Shown piece after piece: positions 54,701 through 64,000 of a DNA stretch of 64,000 nucleotides. Numbering within the stretch: the first letter of the stretch is position 1; every line of letters starts with the position of its first letter. The stretch covers positions 1,116,001 through 1,180,000 of the forward strand of contig NC_063151.1 of NCBI RefSeq assembly GCF_020921035.1, in the 5' to 3' direction. The translations under genes were made by a program, and so were the position numbers. The notes under the pieces were generated by a model that searched no databases, was not told the DNA's origin, and saw only the letters and a program-made list of their open reading frames with translations. The stretch is from Rhodamnia argentea. Its lineage: Eukaryota > Streptophyta > Magnoliopsida > Myrtales > Myrtaceae.

Positions 54701-55202
54701 ATGTAAACAAGGAAGAAGGTGATGCTAGGGAAGTCAGCCCCAAGGAAGGAGAGCTTTGGCAAGGAACTGAGCTAAACTATTGAGACAGGACAAGAAGCTT
54801 GCGATGCCGCGCAAAATTCTGCGTTAGCAGATGAAACTTCTCACCTTCCTACAGCAGCAGGATCTCTTCCGAAGAGCCTGCCATCAACTGTGTGCATCCT
54901 TTTGAGGAAAACCTTTGCAAGGACGAGCCGAAAGGTGTAGAAGAATTGTGCAAATTTTGTCGGACAGAAACCGCTGAGTCTAGACAGGTATCGGGAAGTG
55001 CCTGTCATGCTAGCTTAGTTAGTCGTATGGATACCGAGGATTGGCTAGTAGTTGTAGGACAAGGAACTAGCTCGCAGCACCAGTTTTCGAAGCCGTCCTG
55101 CGATGACCCTGTCGTGACCCCAAGGAGAAGGAAAAGCAAACCAGAAGGGGCTGTAATGTGGATTCACTTATGGTGTATGACCAGACACAACTCTTTTGTG
55201 GG
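48750..55202 (+). pseudogene. IDM1-like PHD-finger / GNAT acetyltransferase pseudogene
   Basis: Pieces of one plant-type PHD-acetyltransferase protein occur in order on the plus strand: a charged N-terminal stretch (SEKRKLKYRKISQ, about 49788), a pre-PHD block (VTWNGVICWCCAVVQSVSNS, about 50178), the PHD finger (FCGICGDGGELICCDNSP at about 50400, then DLPEGN-stop-HCPNCTCRTCG at about 50866), the segment KNVDPEITDMWFCGEGCQEV (51873), acetyltransferase strands (SDFTRLNFCGPYTMVLEKDV at about 52830, LIATCSKYRRQGVCRRLMIA at about 53490) and the last block (EKLVIAAIPDLMQT, DEKEALNKINFMVFPGTML, about 54310-54450). Stop codons (for example TGA for the PHD Trp) and frame changes break it in several places. 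Intact relatives such as Arabidopsis IDM1/ROS4 acetylate histone H3 and guide DNA demethylation. The left boundary is uncertain, and the right end is cut by an LTR element. Confidence 0.82.
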
Positions 55203-56169
55203 TGTTGACACCTAAAAATAATCCAAGAAGGCTCGTGACAAGCACGTGAGGGGGCGACAATCAGCCACAAGAAAGAACACCGAGGCAAGGTACACACCGA
55301 TCAAAAAGGTGCCACGTGTCGGGATGAATTCTGGCGCCATTTCCTTAAAGAACAAGAAAAGCGCGCGAGGAAGAGCCACGATCGGAGCGGTTACCAAAGA
55401 GATTGGCGGTAATCCTCACGAGGTAAAAAGAAAAGGCGTGAAGACCAACGAACCGTCGAAAGAACCCTCCACGTAGCTTATGGAAAAGGATAGAACGTAG
55501 GGCCAAAGGAAGAAATCATTCGACGGTTACCAAAGAGTCTGCCTATAAATATCCCGTAGTAGCAAGACACAAGGAAAACAACAAACACAAAACACTTGTC
55601 TTTTCAAATAGCTCTTAGCCTTTAGCCTAGCCTAGCTGTAGTTTTCCGGATTCCCGTCGTCGTTTCAATTCCAGCGAGTTTCATATCCAGAGTTAGGTGT
55701 CGTCGATTAGATTCCGACGTCTGCTCATTAGGTTCGATCTTGTTGATTCAATTCCGGTGTTGTACCCTACGTCCATCTTGTCCAATACCGTCGATTCAAT
55801 TCCGGTATTGTGTCATATAATCCCTCATCCAAGGCTGTTAATTGAATTCCAGTATTGTGTCCTACATTTCTATCCGACCCTGTCAATTTAGTTCCATAGT
55901 CGTGTCGAAGCTTGCTACACACCTCGACTATTGCACGTGTTGGGTTGTCGCAGTTATTGAGGGTCCGTATCACGCCTTTTGTGTTAATAAAAACATCTAT
56001 TGCATTTGACACTCTCTGTCCAAAACTGACCCCTAACTCTTTTTCGAAAAACGAACGGATTAAGTTCGATAAAAGATTCTTGCGTTAGCAACCCCTTTTG
56101 GGCTACGGTCATTTTGGGCCAAGAACCCATAACCAAGAAAGTCCTGTCGAAGGATTTCGACGCGCAACA
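55203..56169 (+). repeat. Left LTR of the Gypsy-type element
   Basis: 967 bp with TG..CA ends. The TATA-like TATAAATA is at 55544. Three imperfect tandem units of 45-48 bp with the core GATTCAATTCCGGTATTGTG lie at 55742-55881. The internal start after the LTR reads ATCTTTTTTAGCACGCCCGG, the presumed primer-binding area. Confidence 0.8.
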
Positions 56170-56222
56170 ATCTTTTTTAGCACGCCCGGTGGGACCTTTA
56201 GTATCGGTTCGAGAGAGGTGTT

Positions 56223-58261
56223 ATGCCACGCACAAGAGGACGTAATAACTTAGACGGTGTTGGAGACGAACTCCTAGGAGAGATGCAACGGGTGGAGTCA
56301 TCTACAGCCCATCGGGTCCAAATAGAGGACGTCGAAGTCTCTAGACAGAACGTCGAAGAGCCAAGGAGAAATCCAGAAATGACACCCACCATGTTAACTT
56401 TGATAAGACGCACCATCGAGGAAGTCCAGAATGAGTTTGCTGATCACATGGTCCAGCGAATGACCGAGGTTGTCAGGCCGTTAATCATCAACACATATCA
56501 CGAATGTGTTGCGGGACAGCACGAAATTACGGTCAACCCATCTCATGTTCAAGGAGGGAATGGCCTCATACCAGCAGCGAACGGCGTGTTACCGGTAACA
56601 ACATCGCCGAACGTAGGTCTCGTCGAACAAAATATTGAGCCTTTAGCACCTACGCGGATCTGGCAACGAGGGAGGCGTTACCGGCCAACAAACCTAGACC
56701 CCCGGTAAATGCAGACACGTGTATGTTCCCTAGACATCCTATTCGACAAGATATGCCTACAGAGACAGGTATGTTTCAGGGACATCCTGCTCGACGGGAT
56801 GTGAATGTTGCTCGTCAAGAGGTATTTGCCCAATATAACCCGGTCCCTGTCAACGAACAACCGACGCCCATGGTCACCGAAAACCAAGAGGGAGTACCAA
56901 TACCCCGTAGGGGGCAATGGCGAGCCAGGGGGCAAGACCAATTTCCCCTAGCCAGAGACTCGGGCCGGTTTGGATATCAAGTCGTACGGCCTGGGTATCA
57001 ACGGATGAATCAAGCTCCACAACCACCAGGTCATGAGCCTATGTTTCAGCTGTTATACAACCCTGTGTATCATGTACCACAACCTGGATATCAAATGCCA
57101 TATCAATCACGGTACCATCAGCCGGTGGTTGACCAGGTGCCCATATATGTTGACCCAATGGTCGTATATAGAGCTAATGTCTACCGAAAGCTATATCCTA
57201 ATTGGATGGATACGATCCCGTATCCGAGAGGATATAAAATACCCGAGTTCACACTGTTCACTGGTGAAGACGATTAGTTTACGTATGAACATATCAATCG
57301 TTTTCTAGCACTATGTGGAGATGCTACATATGCGGATCACTGGAAGTTAAGGCTCTTTCCTTTATCCTTGTCAAAGACAGCCTTTACATGGTATACCGAG
57401 CTACCACCCAATTCGGTGCCGACATGGGAGCAGATGGAACGTTTGTTTCATGGGTAGTTCCAAAGAGCGGTGTCCAATTTGTCGGTAGCTGATTTATCAA
57501 CAATGAAGCAAATGACAAGTGAGATTGCCGACCGGTTTATTGCAAGGTTTAAACGGGCTAGGAACAAATGCTTAGTTCCCTTACCCGAAAAAACGTTCGC
57601 AGAGTTCGCTTTCAACGGGTTGAAATTCAAAATACGAGATAGGATGGTCGGGCATCCATGTGCGGATCTGTTCGAGTTATCCACGATGGCGATGAAGCAT
57701 GAGAGTCTGCTCAAGGAAAAAGACAAGAGGCATACCCGGAGGGGAAACATAAGTTTTGTCGAGTCACCCGACTTCAATGAGGAATTAACGGATCTCGTCG
57801 AAGTGGTCGTCGCCCAATTAACCATCGATAAGCCATACACTTACCAAGTACTAAAGTCAACGAGGATGAAAGAAAAGTCAACTATAATGGCTAAAGCAAA
57901 TGAGGCAGTGTATTATTCATTCGATGCAAACCGGACGGAAGAAATTTTTGACATATTGTTGGGCGATGGACAAATCGGGCTAACGGAAGGACGTAAAATA
58001 CCGTTCAAGGAGGAATTAGCGGGGAAGAAGTACTGCAAATGGCACCATTCGTGGAGCCATAACACCTCGGATTGTTTAGTTCTCAAAAAGAACATCCAAG
58101 AAGCAATTCGACAAGGGAAGATCAAGTTCGGCGAGGACAAAAGAAAGTTTCCGCTGGATGTGGATATTGATCCTTTTCCGGTAATGACTAGAATGATTTC
58201 TTTAAAGCAGTCAAATGAGGGATATAAGTCACCAAGTTTATGCGAAACACGAGTACACCCA
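56223..58261 (+). pseudogene. Broken gag of the Gypsy-type element
   Basis: Reading begins with ATG at 56223 (MPRTRGRNNLDGVGDELLGE) and closes at 56708. A second frame carries on from about 56723, with in-frame TAG codons at 57275-57277 and 57455-57457, to the right LTR. The retrotransposon gag domain is clear: AFTWYTELPPNSVPTWEQME, then MTSEIADRFIARFKRARNKC and FAFNGLKFKIRDRM. A zinc-knuckle-like CKWHHSWSHNTSDC follows at about 58030. One frame change and two nonsense codons make it non-functional. Confidence 0.8.
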
Positions 58262-58275
58262 AAGGAGGTTACCAA

Positions 58276-59068
58276 AGGAGTGATCAAACCGATCAAAGAG
58301 ATTGGTGGTAATCCCCACGAGGTAAAAAGAAAAGGTGCAAAGACCAAGGAACCGTTGAAAGAACCCTCCACGTGGCTTATAGAAAAGGATAGAACGTGGG
58401 ACCAAAGGAAGAAACCGCTCGACGGTTACCAAAGAGTCCGCCTATAAATACCCCGTAGTAGCAAGACACAATGAAAACAACAAACACAAAACATTTACCT
58501 TTTCAACTAGCTCTTAGCCTTTAGCCTAGCCTAGCCGTAGTTTTTCAAATTCCCGTCGTCGATTCAATTCCGGCGAGTTTCATATCCAGAGTTAGGTGTC
58601 GTCGATTAGATTTCGACGTTTGCTCATTAGGTTCGGTATCGTTGATTCAATTCCGGTGTTGTACCCTACATCCATCTTGCCCAGCACCGTCGATTCAATT
58701 CCGGTATTGTGTCCTATAATCCCACGTCTAGTGCTGTTGATTGAATTTCAGTATTGTGTCCTACATTTATGTCTGACCCTGTCAATTTAGTTCCGGAGTC
58801 TTGTCGAAGCTTGCTACACACCTCGACTATTGCACGTGTTGGGTTGTCGAAGTTATTGAGGGTCCGTATCACGCCTTTTGTGTTAATAAAAACATATATT
58901 GCATTTGACACCCTCTGTCCAAAACTAACCTAGAACTCCGTTTCGGAAAACGAACGAATTAAGTTGGATAAAAGATTCTCGCGTTAGCAACCCTTTTTGG
59001 GCTACAGTCATTTTGGGCCAATAACCCACAACCAAGAAAGCCCTGTCGAAAGATTTCGACGCGCAACA
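58276..59068 (+). repeat. Truncated right LTR of the Gypsy-type element
   Basis: It aligns with the left LTR from ...AAAGAGATTGGTGGTAATCC to the terminal GCGCAACA, with scattered substitutions throughout. The 5' part of the LTR and the polypurine tract expected upstream are missing, so a deletion joined gag to the middle of the LTR. Confidence 0.78.
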
Positions 59069-59789
59069 ATGGGGAAGAAGCCCATAAAGCTTGTGAATTG
59101 TATGGAAAGCGATAAAGTTATAAGTAAATGCAAACATCGTGGTCTTGTTTTTGTGGTTTGGATTTGTAAGTGAATAAACATTGCTAGATCATCAAAATGC
59201 GATACCCAATCTTGATTTTGATGTAGGGGAAAAGGAAATGAGCAATGTCCTCTTTTAGCTATTCAGCCCAAACTTCGATGAACAAAATTACATGGATTTT
59301 CCCTTAATTAATAAGAAAATACGAGAACCCATCTTTAATCAATGTGAAATTACATAGAATGTTGTATAATTTTGCTTAGTTGATGTGAATCCTAAACTGG
59401 CATTATACCTCACATGCGCATTTTCGTATTAGACCACGCTACCATTGTCCTTCAAGTCCTCCTTAGGACATTAGTAATGATAGATATTTGAAAAGAAGTT
59501 AATCAGAAACCCCGTAGATGGCCCAACCCTTGTCAAAAGAACTTTTGATAACTTACTAATCATAGACCCAAAACGACGCGCCCCTCCCTCCCTCTCCGCG
59601 CCTTCTCTCCCCTTCTTGAACCCTAAAGCCCCAAATCGTCGGAGGCATGATCATCTTCAATGGTTTGGGTGTCTCTTGGCGGCGTATTGACCGCATAAGC
59701 CCTATCATATTGTCTTTTCCAAAAAACGAGCGATTCATCTCCCGACTCTTGCTCGCTCAATTTGTGCTCCCTCAATTTGATCGAAGAAA
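59069..59789. other. Spacer with a possible 5'UTR at its right end
   Basis: AT-rich sequence to about 59550. A CT-rich stretch at 59575-59640 (CCCTCCCTCCCTCTCCGCGC, then AACCCTAAAGCC) resembles plant 5'UTR and precedes the ATG at 59790. Confidence 0.4.
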
Positions 59790-60242
59790 ATGGCCATGAG
59801 AATCTTGCGCTTTCGCCGGCTGTTGTCTCGTCTTTCTAGGCCGTCCATTACCGGTCGCCGAGCACTGGTGGCATCGCCGCACCCGGAAGATGCCGTCGGC
59901 CCGAAGGATTTTGGCGGTCGGGGAGGATTTTGGCACCCCGGAAGACATCAACCTTTTGGAGTATATTCGCCTACGTTTTTAGGGTATATTCGCCCCTCGA
60001 AGATTTCCTTGAAAGATCTTATCCGCCCCCGCTCGGACAATCTAGACGGGGAATACTATTTTGGTTAAAAGCAAGAGCTAAAGCCGCCCATCACCGTTGG
60101 TAGTCGCAGAGTTGTGGTGTTGCGGCAATTCGATGGGCCGGAAACATTGAAGGTTAGCAATGTCGCAGTGCCGGGGATTGAGCATCATCAAGTCCTTGTT
60201 GTGTTCGCATTGTGTCAATCAATACAATCGATAGTGCGGTGA
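59790..60242 (+). pseudogene. Possible fragment of a medium-chain dehydrogenase/quinone oxidoreductase gene
   Basis: An ORF opens at ATG 59790 with an Arg-rich, presequence-like start (MAMRILRFRRLLSRLSRPSI) and stops with TAA at 60066-60068. In the same frame, 60102-60208 encodes SRRVVVLRQFDGPETLKVSN followed by VAVPGIEHHQVLV. This resembles the first strands of the MDR GroES domain (V-V-x-x-F-G-G-P-E-x-L-x-V, then V-P-x-x-x-x-x-Q-V-L-V). Nothing of the rest of such a protein follows, and a copia LTR begins 100 bases later. The similarity is by eye only and the call is tentative. Confidence 0.35.
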
Positions 60243-60342
60243 GTTACTATGCCGCATATCTTTTTTTTTTTTTTTTTTGTTTTTTTTTTTGGCGTATAAA
60301 TTTTTGGTTACTTTTAATACATATTGATAGTGCAGTCATATT

Positions 60343-60675
60343 TGTTAAAAATTAAACCAAATTCATTAAGCATTGCCAAGGTTTCGATGAGTCCATTAAA
60401 CTCCCAAGGCACATGCACGCGCTAGTGCATGAATCAAGAACTGTCTTTAATGCTTTGTAGTCTTTCCAAGTGTCTTTTAGAGTTACAATGTTTTGATTAA
60501 TGCATTTAGTTGTTCTTTATTTATGAGTCGTGCAATTAAAGAGTCATTGTATTATGCCTATATAAAGGCTTGTCTTGTAACCATTTTGGTATGAAAATGA
60601 GAATTTCAAAATTAAACAAAATCCCCTCCTATCGAGCTGTCGAAATCGTCCTCCCTCTTTGTCTTATTCCCATCA
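60343..60675 (+). repeat. 5' LTR of the copia element
   Basis: 333 bp with TGTTAAAAATTAAACC at the start and CCCATCA at the end. TATATAAA at 60559-60566 is a good TATA box. The boundary is fixed by the primer-binding site just downstream. The 3' LTR is outside, so the length is inferred. Confidence 0.7.
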
Positions 60676-60678
60676 AAT

Positions 60679-60690
60679 TGGTATAAGAGC
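60679..60690 (+). promoter_or_regulatory. Primer-binding site, tRNA-iMet type
   Basis: TGGTATAAGAGC differs by one base from the usual plant copia site TGGTATCAGAGC, three bases after the LTR. Confidence 0.8.
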
Positions 60691-60705
60691 TTTTGGTTCA
60701 TAATC

Positions 60706-63700
60706 ATGGCCTCGACAAGTAATTTGTTTCCTCTTCAATATCCCCGTCTTACCAAGGAAAACTATGGTAACCGGGCTTCGAGAATGAAAGCTCTACTCGG
60801 CGCCTATAGTGTTTGGGAAGTTGTCAACAATGGATATGATGAGCCGGATGATGAAGTTACCATGAATCAAAATCGGAGGAATGCATTGGAGAAGATTCGA
60901 TCAAAAGATCAGCATGCCCCGTCAATCATCTATCAATGCTTAGATGATTCAATGTTCGAGAAAGTGTCGAACGCTTCTACTTCAAAGGAGGCATGGGAGA
61001 TACTTCGCAACACACACCAAGGAGTACAAAAAGTTCAAAAGATTCGCCTTCAAACTCTAAGAGGCGAGTTCGAGGTAATTTGTGTGAAAGAATCTGAGTC
61101 GATTTCTGATTATTTCACAAGAGTCTTAGCGATTATGAACCAGATGAAAAGAATTGGTAAAGAAGTTCTCGATGTTCGCGTTGTCGAAAAGATTCTTCGA
61201 TCGTTAGACAAAAAGTTTAACCACATTGTAGTTGCAATCGAGGAATCCAAAGACCTTGATGCCATGACGATCGATGAACTTATGGGTTCATTACAAGCCC
61301 ATGAAGAAAGACTCGGAAGAAATAAGCATGAACCGGTGGAGGAAGTACTCCAAACTCGGTTGTCAATTCGAGATGAGAAGGAACAAATACGAGAATCTGT
61401 GCAAGCTCGAAGCACTTATCAAGATCGAGGTCGAGGTCGTGGTCACTTTCATGGAAGAGGTCATGGACAAAGCATAGGAGAATTTGCTCGCAAAGAAGGT
61501 GGCTATTAGAATCAAAGTTTTGTTCATGGAAGAGGAAGAAATTCGAGAGGTCAATGGTATGATAAATCTAAAATTCGTTGTTATCATTGCAATAAATTGG
61601 GTCATTATGCTTCTAACTGTTGGCATAAAGAAAGGAGTGGAGCATATGAAAAGGCAAACTTGGTGAATGATGCCGATAATGTTCTTTTATTGGCATTCAA
61701 AGAAGACGGAGGAGAAAAGAGTGGTACGTGGTACTTGGACACTGGAGCAAGCAACCACATGTGCGAAATAAAGGAGATGTTTGCTGAGTTCGATGAGACA
61801 GTCAAAGGGAAAGTCTCATTCGGTGATAATTCCCAAATTCTTGTCGAAGGCAAAGGTACAATCCGGATTCATTTGAAGAATGGTGCACTTCGGTTGATTT
61901 CTAATGTTTATTATGTTCCGAAAATGTCAAGCAATATCTTGAGTTTGGGACAGCTTCCGGAGAAAGGATATTCTCGGCACATGAAAGATCTTAGCCTTGT
62001 GCTAAGAGATCAAAATAATAAGTTGATTGCATCCGTAAAGATGTCGAAGAACAGGATGTTCATCCTCAATATAAAAAATGAAATGGCTCGCTACTTAACA
62101 TCGTGTGTGGATGATCCTTCATGGTTGTGGCATAGCAGGTTCGGCCATCTCAATTTTGGCGGACTCAATATGCTTTCTCGTAAGAAGATGGTTTATGGCT
62201 TACCACATATTGATCATCCCGATCAATTATGTGAAGGGTGTGTCATTGGCAAGCATTCCAGAACCAGCTTTCCAAAAGAAGCAACTTTTCGAGCAAAGAA
62301 GCCGCCGGAATTGATCCATTCGGATGTGTGCGGTCCAATCACGCCCCAGTTGTATGGTAATCATCGATATTTTGTTACATTTATTAATGACTTTTCTCAA
62401 AAAACTTGGGTGTATTTTTTGAAAGAAAAATAGGAAGTGTTTGAAACTTTCAAACAATTCAAGAAATTAGTTGAAAAAGAGAGTGGCTATTTCATTAAAG
62501 CCTTGAGAACCGATCGTGGAAGAGAATTTATTTCTGCCGCATTCAACAAATTTTGTGAAGATTATGGTATTCGGCGTTTCTTGACGGTTCCTTATTCTCC
62601 TCAACAAAATGGCGTGGCAGAACGGAAAAATAGAACCATTCTCGACATGGTTCGAAGCATGTTGAAAAGCAAAAATCTGCCCAAAGAACTCTGGGGTGAG
62701 GTTGTTATGTGTGCAATCTATCTTCAAAATAGATGTCCAACAAATGGACTTGAAGGCGTGACTCCACAAGAAGCATGGACTGGGAGAACACCTAGTGTTT
62801 CACATTTGAGAATTTTTGGGAGTATTGCATATGCTCATGTTTCGGAGCTGAAAAGATCAAAGTTGGAAGATAGGAGCAAAAAGCTCATTTTTATCGGGTA
62901 TGATTCTTCATCAAAAGCTTATAAATTATTTGATCCTAACACTTTAAAAGTGTAGATAAGTAGAGATGTGAAGTTCGATGAAGATGCTTTGTGGGAGGAT
63001 AATCCAAAAGATCAAGTAAATGTTCATGGTGATTCCAGTCAAATGAAGTTGAAGGATCAACCTTCACCTTCCTCTCCAACATCATTTTCGAGTCCGAGTT
63101 CATCAACACCAACTTCTTCGGACGGTGTCGACGAACCAACAGCACAAAGATCGAGAAGATTGTCCGAGCTTTATGAAGTTGCCGATGAACTTCACCTTGT
63201 ATGTCTTCTTGCAGATTGTGAGCCGATTGTGTATGATGATGCTGTAAAAGAAGAAAAATGGAGGAAAGCCATGAATGAAGAAATCGAAGCTATTAAGAAA
63301 AATCAAACATGGCAACTTGTGAATCTTCCGAATGACAAGAAAGCAATTGGTGTCAAATGGGCCTATAAGGCGAAAAAGAACGAGAAAGGAGAAGTCACTC
63401 ATTATAAGGCTAGACTCGTCGCAAAAGGGTACAAGCAAAAGGCTGGAATTGATTATGACGAGGTATTTGCCCCTGTCATTCGCATGGAAACGATTAGATT
63501 AATCATTTTCGTTGCAGCTCAAAATGCATGGAAAATTCATCAAATGGATGTCAAATCAGCATTTTTAAATGGCATCCTTGAAGAAGAAATTTTCGTTGAA
63601 CAACCCAAAGGGTTTCTTGTGAAAGGTCATGAAGACAAAGTGCTGAGATTGAAGAAAGCTCTGTATGGGCTTAAACAAGCACCGAGAGCATGGAATTCCA

Positions 63701-64000
63701 GAATTAATACCTATTTCAAGGCAAATGGATTTTCTCAATGTCCATATGAACATGCGCTCTATTTCAAGCATGAAAAAGGTGATGTTCTATTGGCTTGTTT
63801 ATATGTGGATGACCTTATTTTTACAGGAAATAATGCAACAATGATTGATGCTTTTAAGGCACCTATGGTGAAAGAATTTGAAATGACTAATAATGGTCTC
63901 ATGAATTATTTTCTCGGTATCGAAGTAAAGCAAAGTGGTGATGGGATTTTTATTTCCCAAAAAGGCTATGCGGAAAACATACTTGAAAAGTTTGACATGA
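60706..64000 (+). pseudogene. Copia gag-pol polyprotein with three in-frame TAG codons
   Basis: One frame runs from ATG 60706 past the window edge. Gag ([20 protein letters not shown]) ends with a CCHC knuckle CYHCNKLGHYASNC (about 61580-61620). Protease is marked by WYLDTGASNHM (about 61729), GAG-pre-integrase by WHSRFGHLNFGG and CEGCVIGKHSRTSFP, and integrase by LIHSDVCGPI, ALRTDRGREF and NGVAERKNR (the D, D and E residues). Reverse transcriptase includes WAYKAKKNEKGEVTHYKARL, DVKSAFLNG, ALYGLKQAPRAW and YVDDLIF (63802). TAG codons interrupt it at 61507-61509, 62431-62433 and 62953-62955. After the last one the frame is open for about 348 codons to the edge. Confidence 0.9.

Larger units (their letters stand above)
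55203..59068 (+). mobile_element. Deleted Gypsy-type LTR retrotransposon (gag only)
   Basis: Two long direct repeats enclose a gag region. The left LTR is 55203-56169 (starts TGTTGACACC, ends GCGCAACA). The right copy matches from about 58276 to 59068 and lacks the first 180 or so bases of the LTR. Each carries TATAAATA (55544-55551 and 58443-58450). Between them only gag is present, with no protease, reverse transcriptase or integrase, and gag runs almost directly into the truncated right LTR. The flanks GTGGG (55198-55202) and ATGGG (59069-59073) match at four of five bases, consistent with a decayed 5-bp target duplication. Gypsy rather than Copia is inferred from the gag type. Confidence 0.8.
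60343..64000 (+). mobile_element. Ty1/copia retrotransposon, 5' part (continues past the window)
   Basis: The left LTR (60343-60675), a tRNA-iMet-type primer-binding site and a single gag-pol reading frame from 60706 to the window end are present. Domain order is gag, zinc knuckle, protease, GAG-pre-integrase, integrase, then reverse transcriptase, which is the Copia order. The right LTR and RNase H lie outside. The frame is kept throughout but holds three TAG stops, so this copy is probably inactive. Confidence 0.92.

Noticed and set aside
55203..59068. Interpretation as a segmental duplication of a host gene
   Set aside because: TG..CA ends, TATA boxes, the enclosed gag and the near-matching 5-bp flanks show LTRs.

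Overview
This window is nuclear DNA from a flowering plant (eudicot). The genes have introns with GT..AG borders, 5'UTR microsatellites, chloroplast- and mitochondrion-targeted products, and long repeat-rich spacers with LTR retrotransposons, a LINE tail and MITE-like elements. The foldback repeats and overall protein flavour make me think of a woody rosid, perhaps Myrtaceae such as Eucalyptus, but that is an impression from memory and not shown by the sequence.

Layout. (1) 1-16.4 kb is gene-dense: a WEB1-type coiled-coil chloroplast-movement protein (+), a photosystem I antenna gene of the LHCA5 type (-, six exons), an intronless PPR protein (-), a chloroplast thioredoxin-like 4 gene (+, three exons), and an ABA 8'-hydroxylase CYP707A (-, nine exons). 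(2) 16.4-31.0 kb has no gene I can support. It holds simple repeats, foldback MITE-like elements and a gag-like scrap. (3) 31.0-46.0 kb carries three genes, all on the minus strand: a mitochondrial COQ10/START-domain protein (four exons, with a LINE tail inserted in intron 3), a COR27/COR28-type cold- and clock-regulated gene (five exons), and an NDR/tricorner-type AGC kinase (eleven exons). (4) 46-64 kb is decayed, transposon-filled sequence: a hAT-type MITE with an 8-bp target duplication, a broken IDM1-like PHD-finger/acetyltransferase pseudogene, a deleted gag-only Gypsy-type LTR retrotransposon, a short remnant resembling a medium-chain dehydrogenase, and a Ty1/copia element running off the right edge.

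Exon coordinates were joined by hand. In each multi-exon gene the exon lengths sum to whole codons and the splice phases match. Several genes relate to light, cold or ABA (WEB1, LHCA5, CYP707A, COR27), but they are independent plant genes and I see no operon-like unit. The most informative signals are the compact cold/clock/light cis-element cluster upstream of the COR27-like gene, transposon insertions readable from their target-site duplications, and the fact that all five in-frame stops in the two retrotransposons are TAG, as CAG-to-TAG decay would give.
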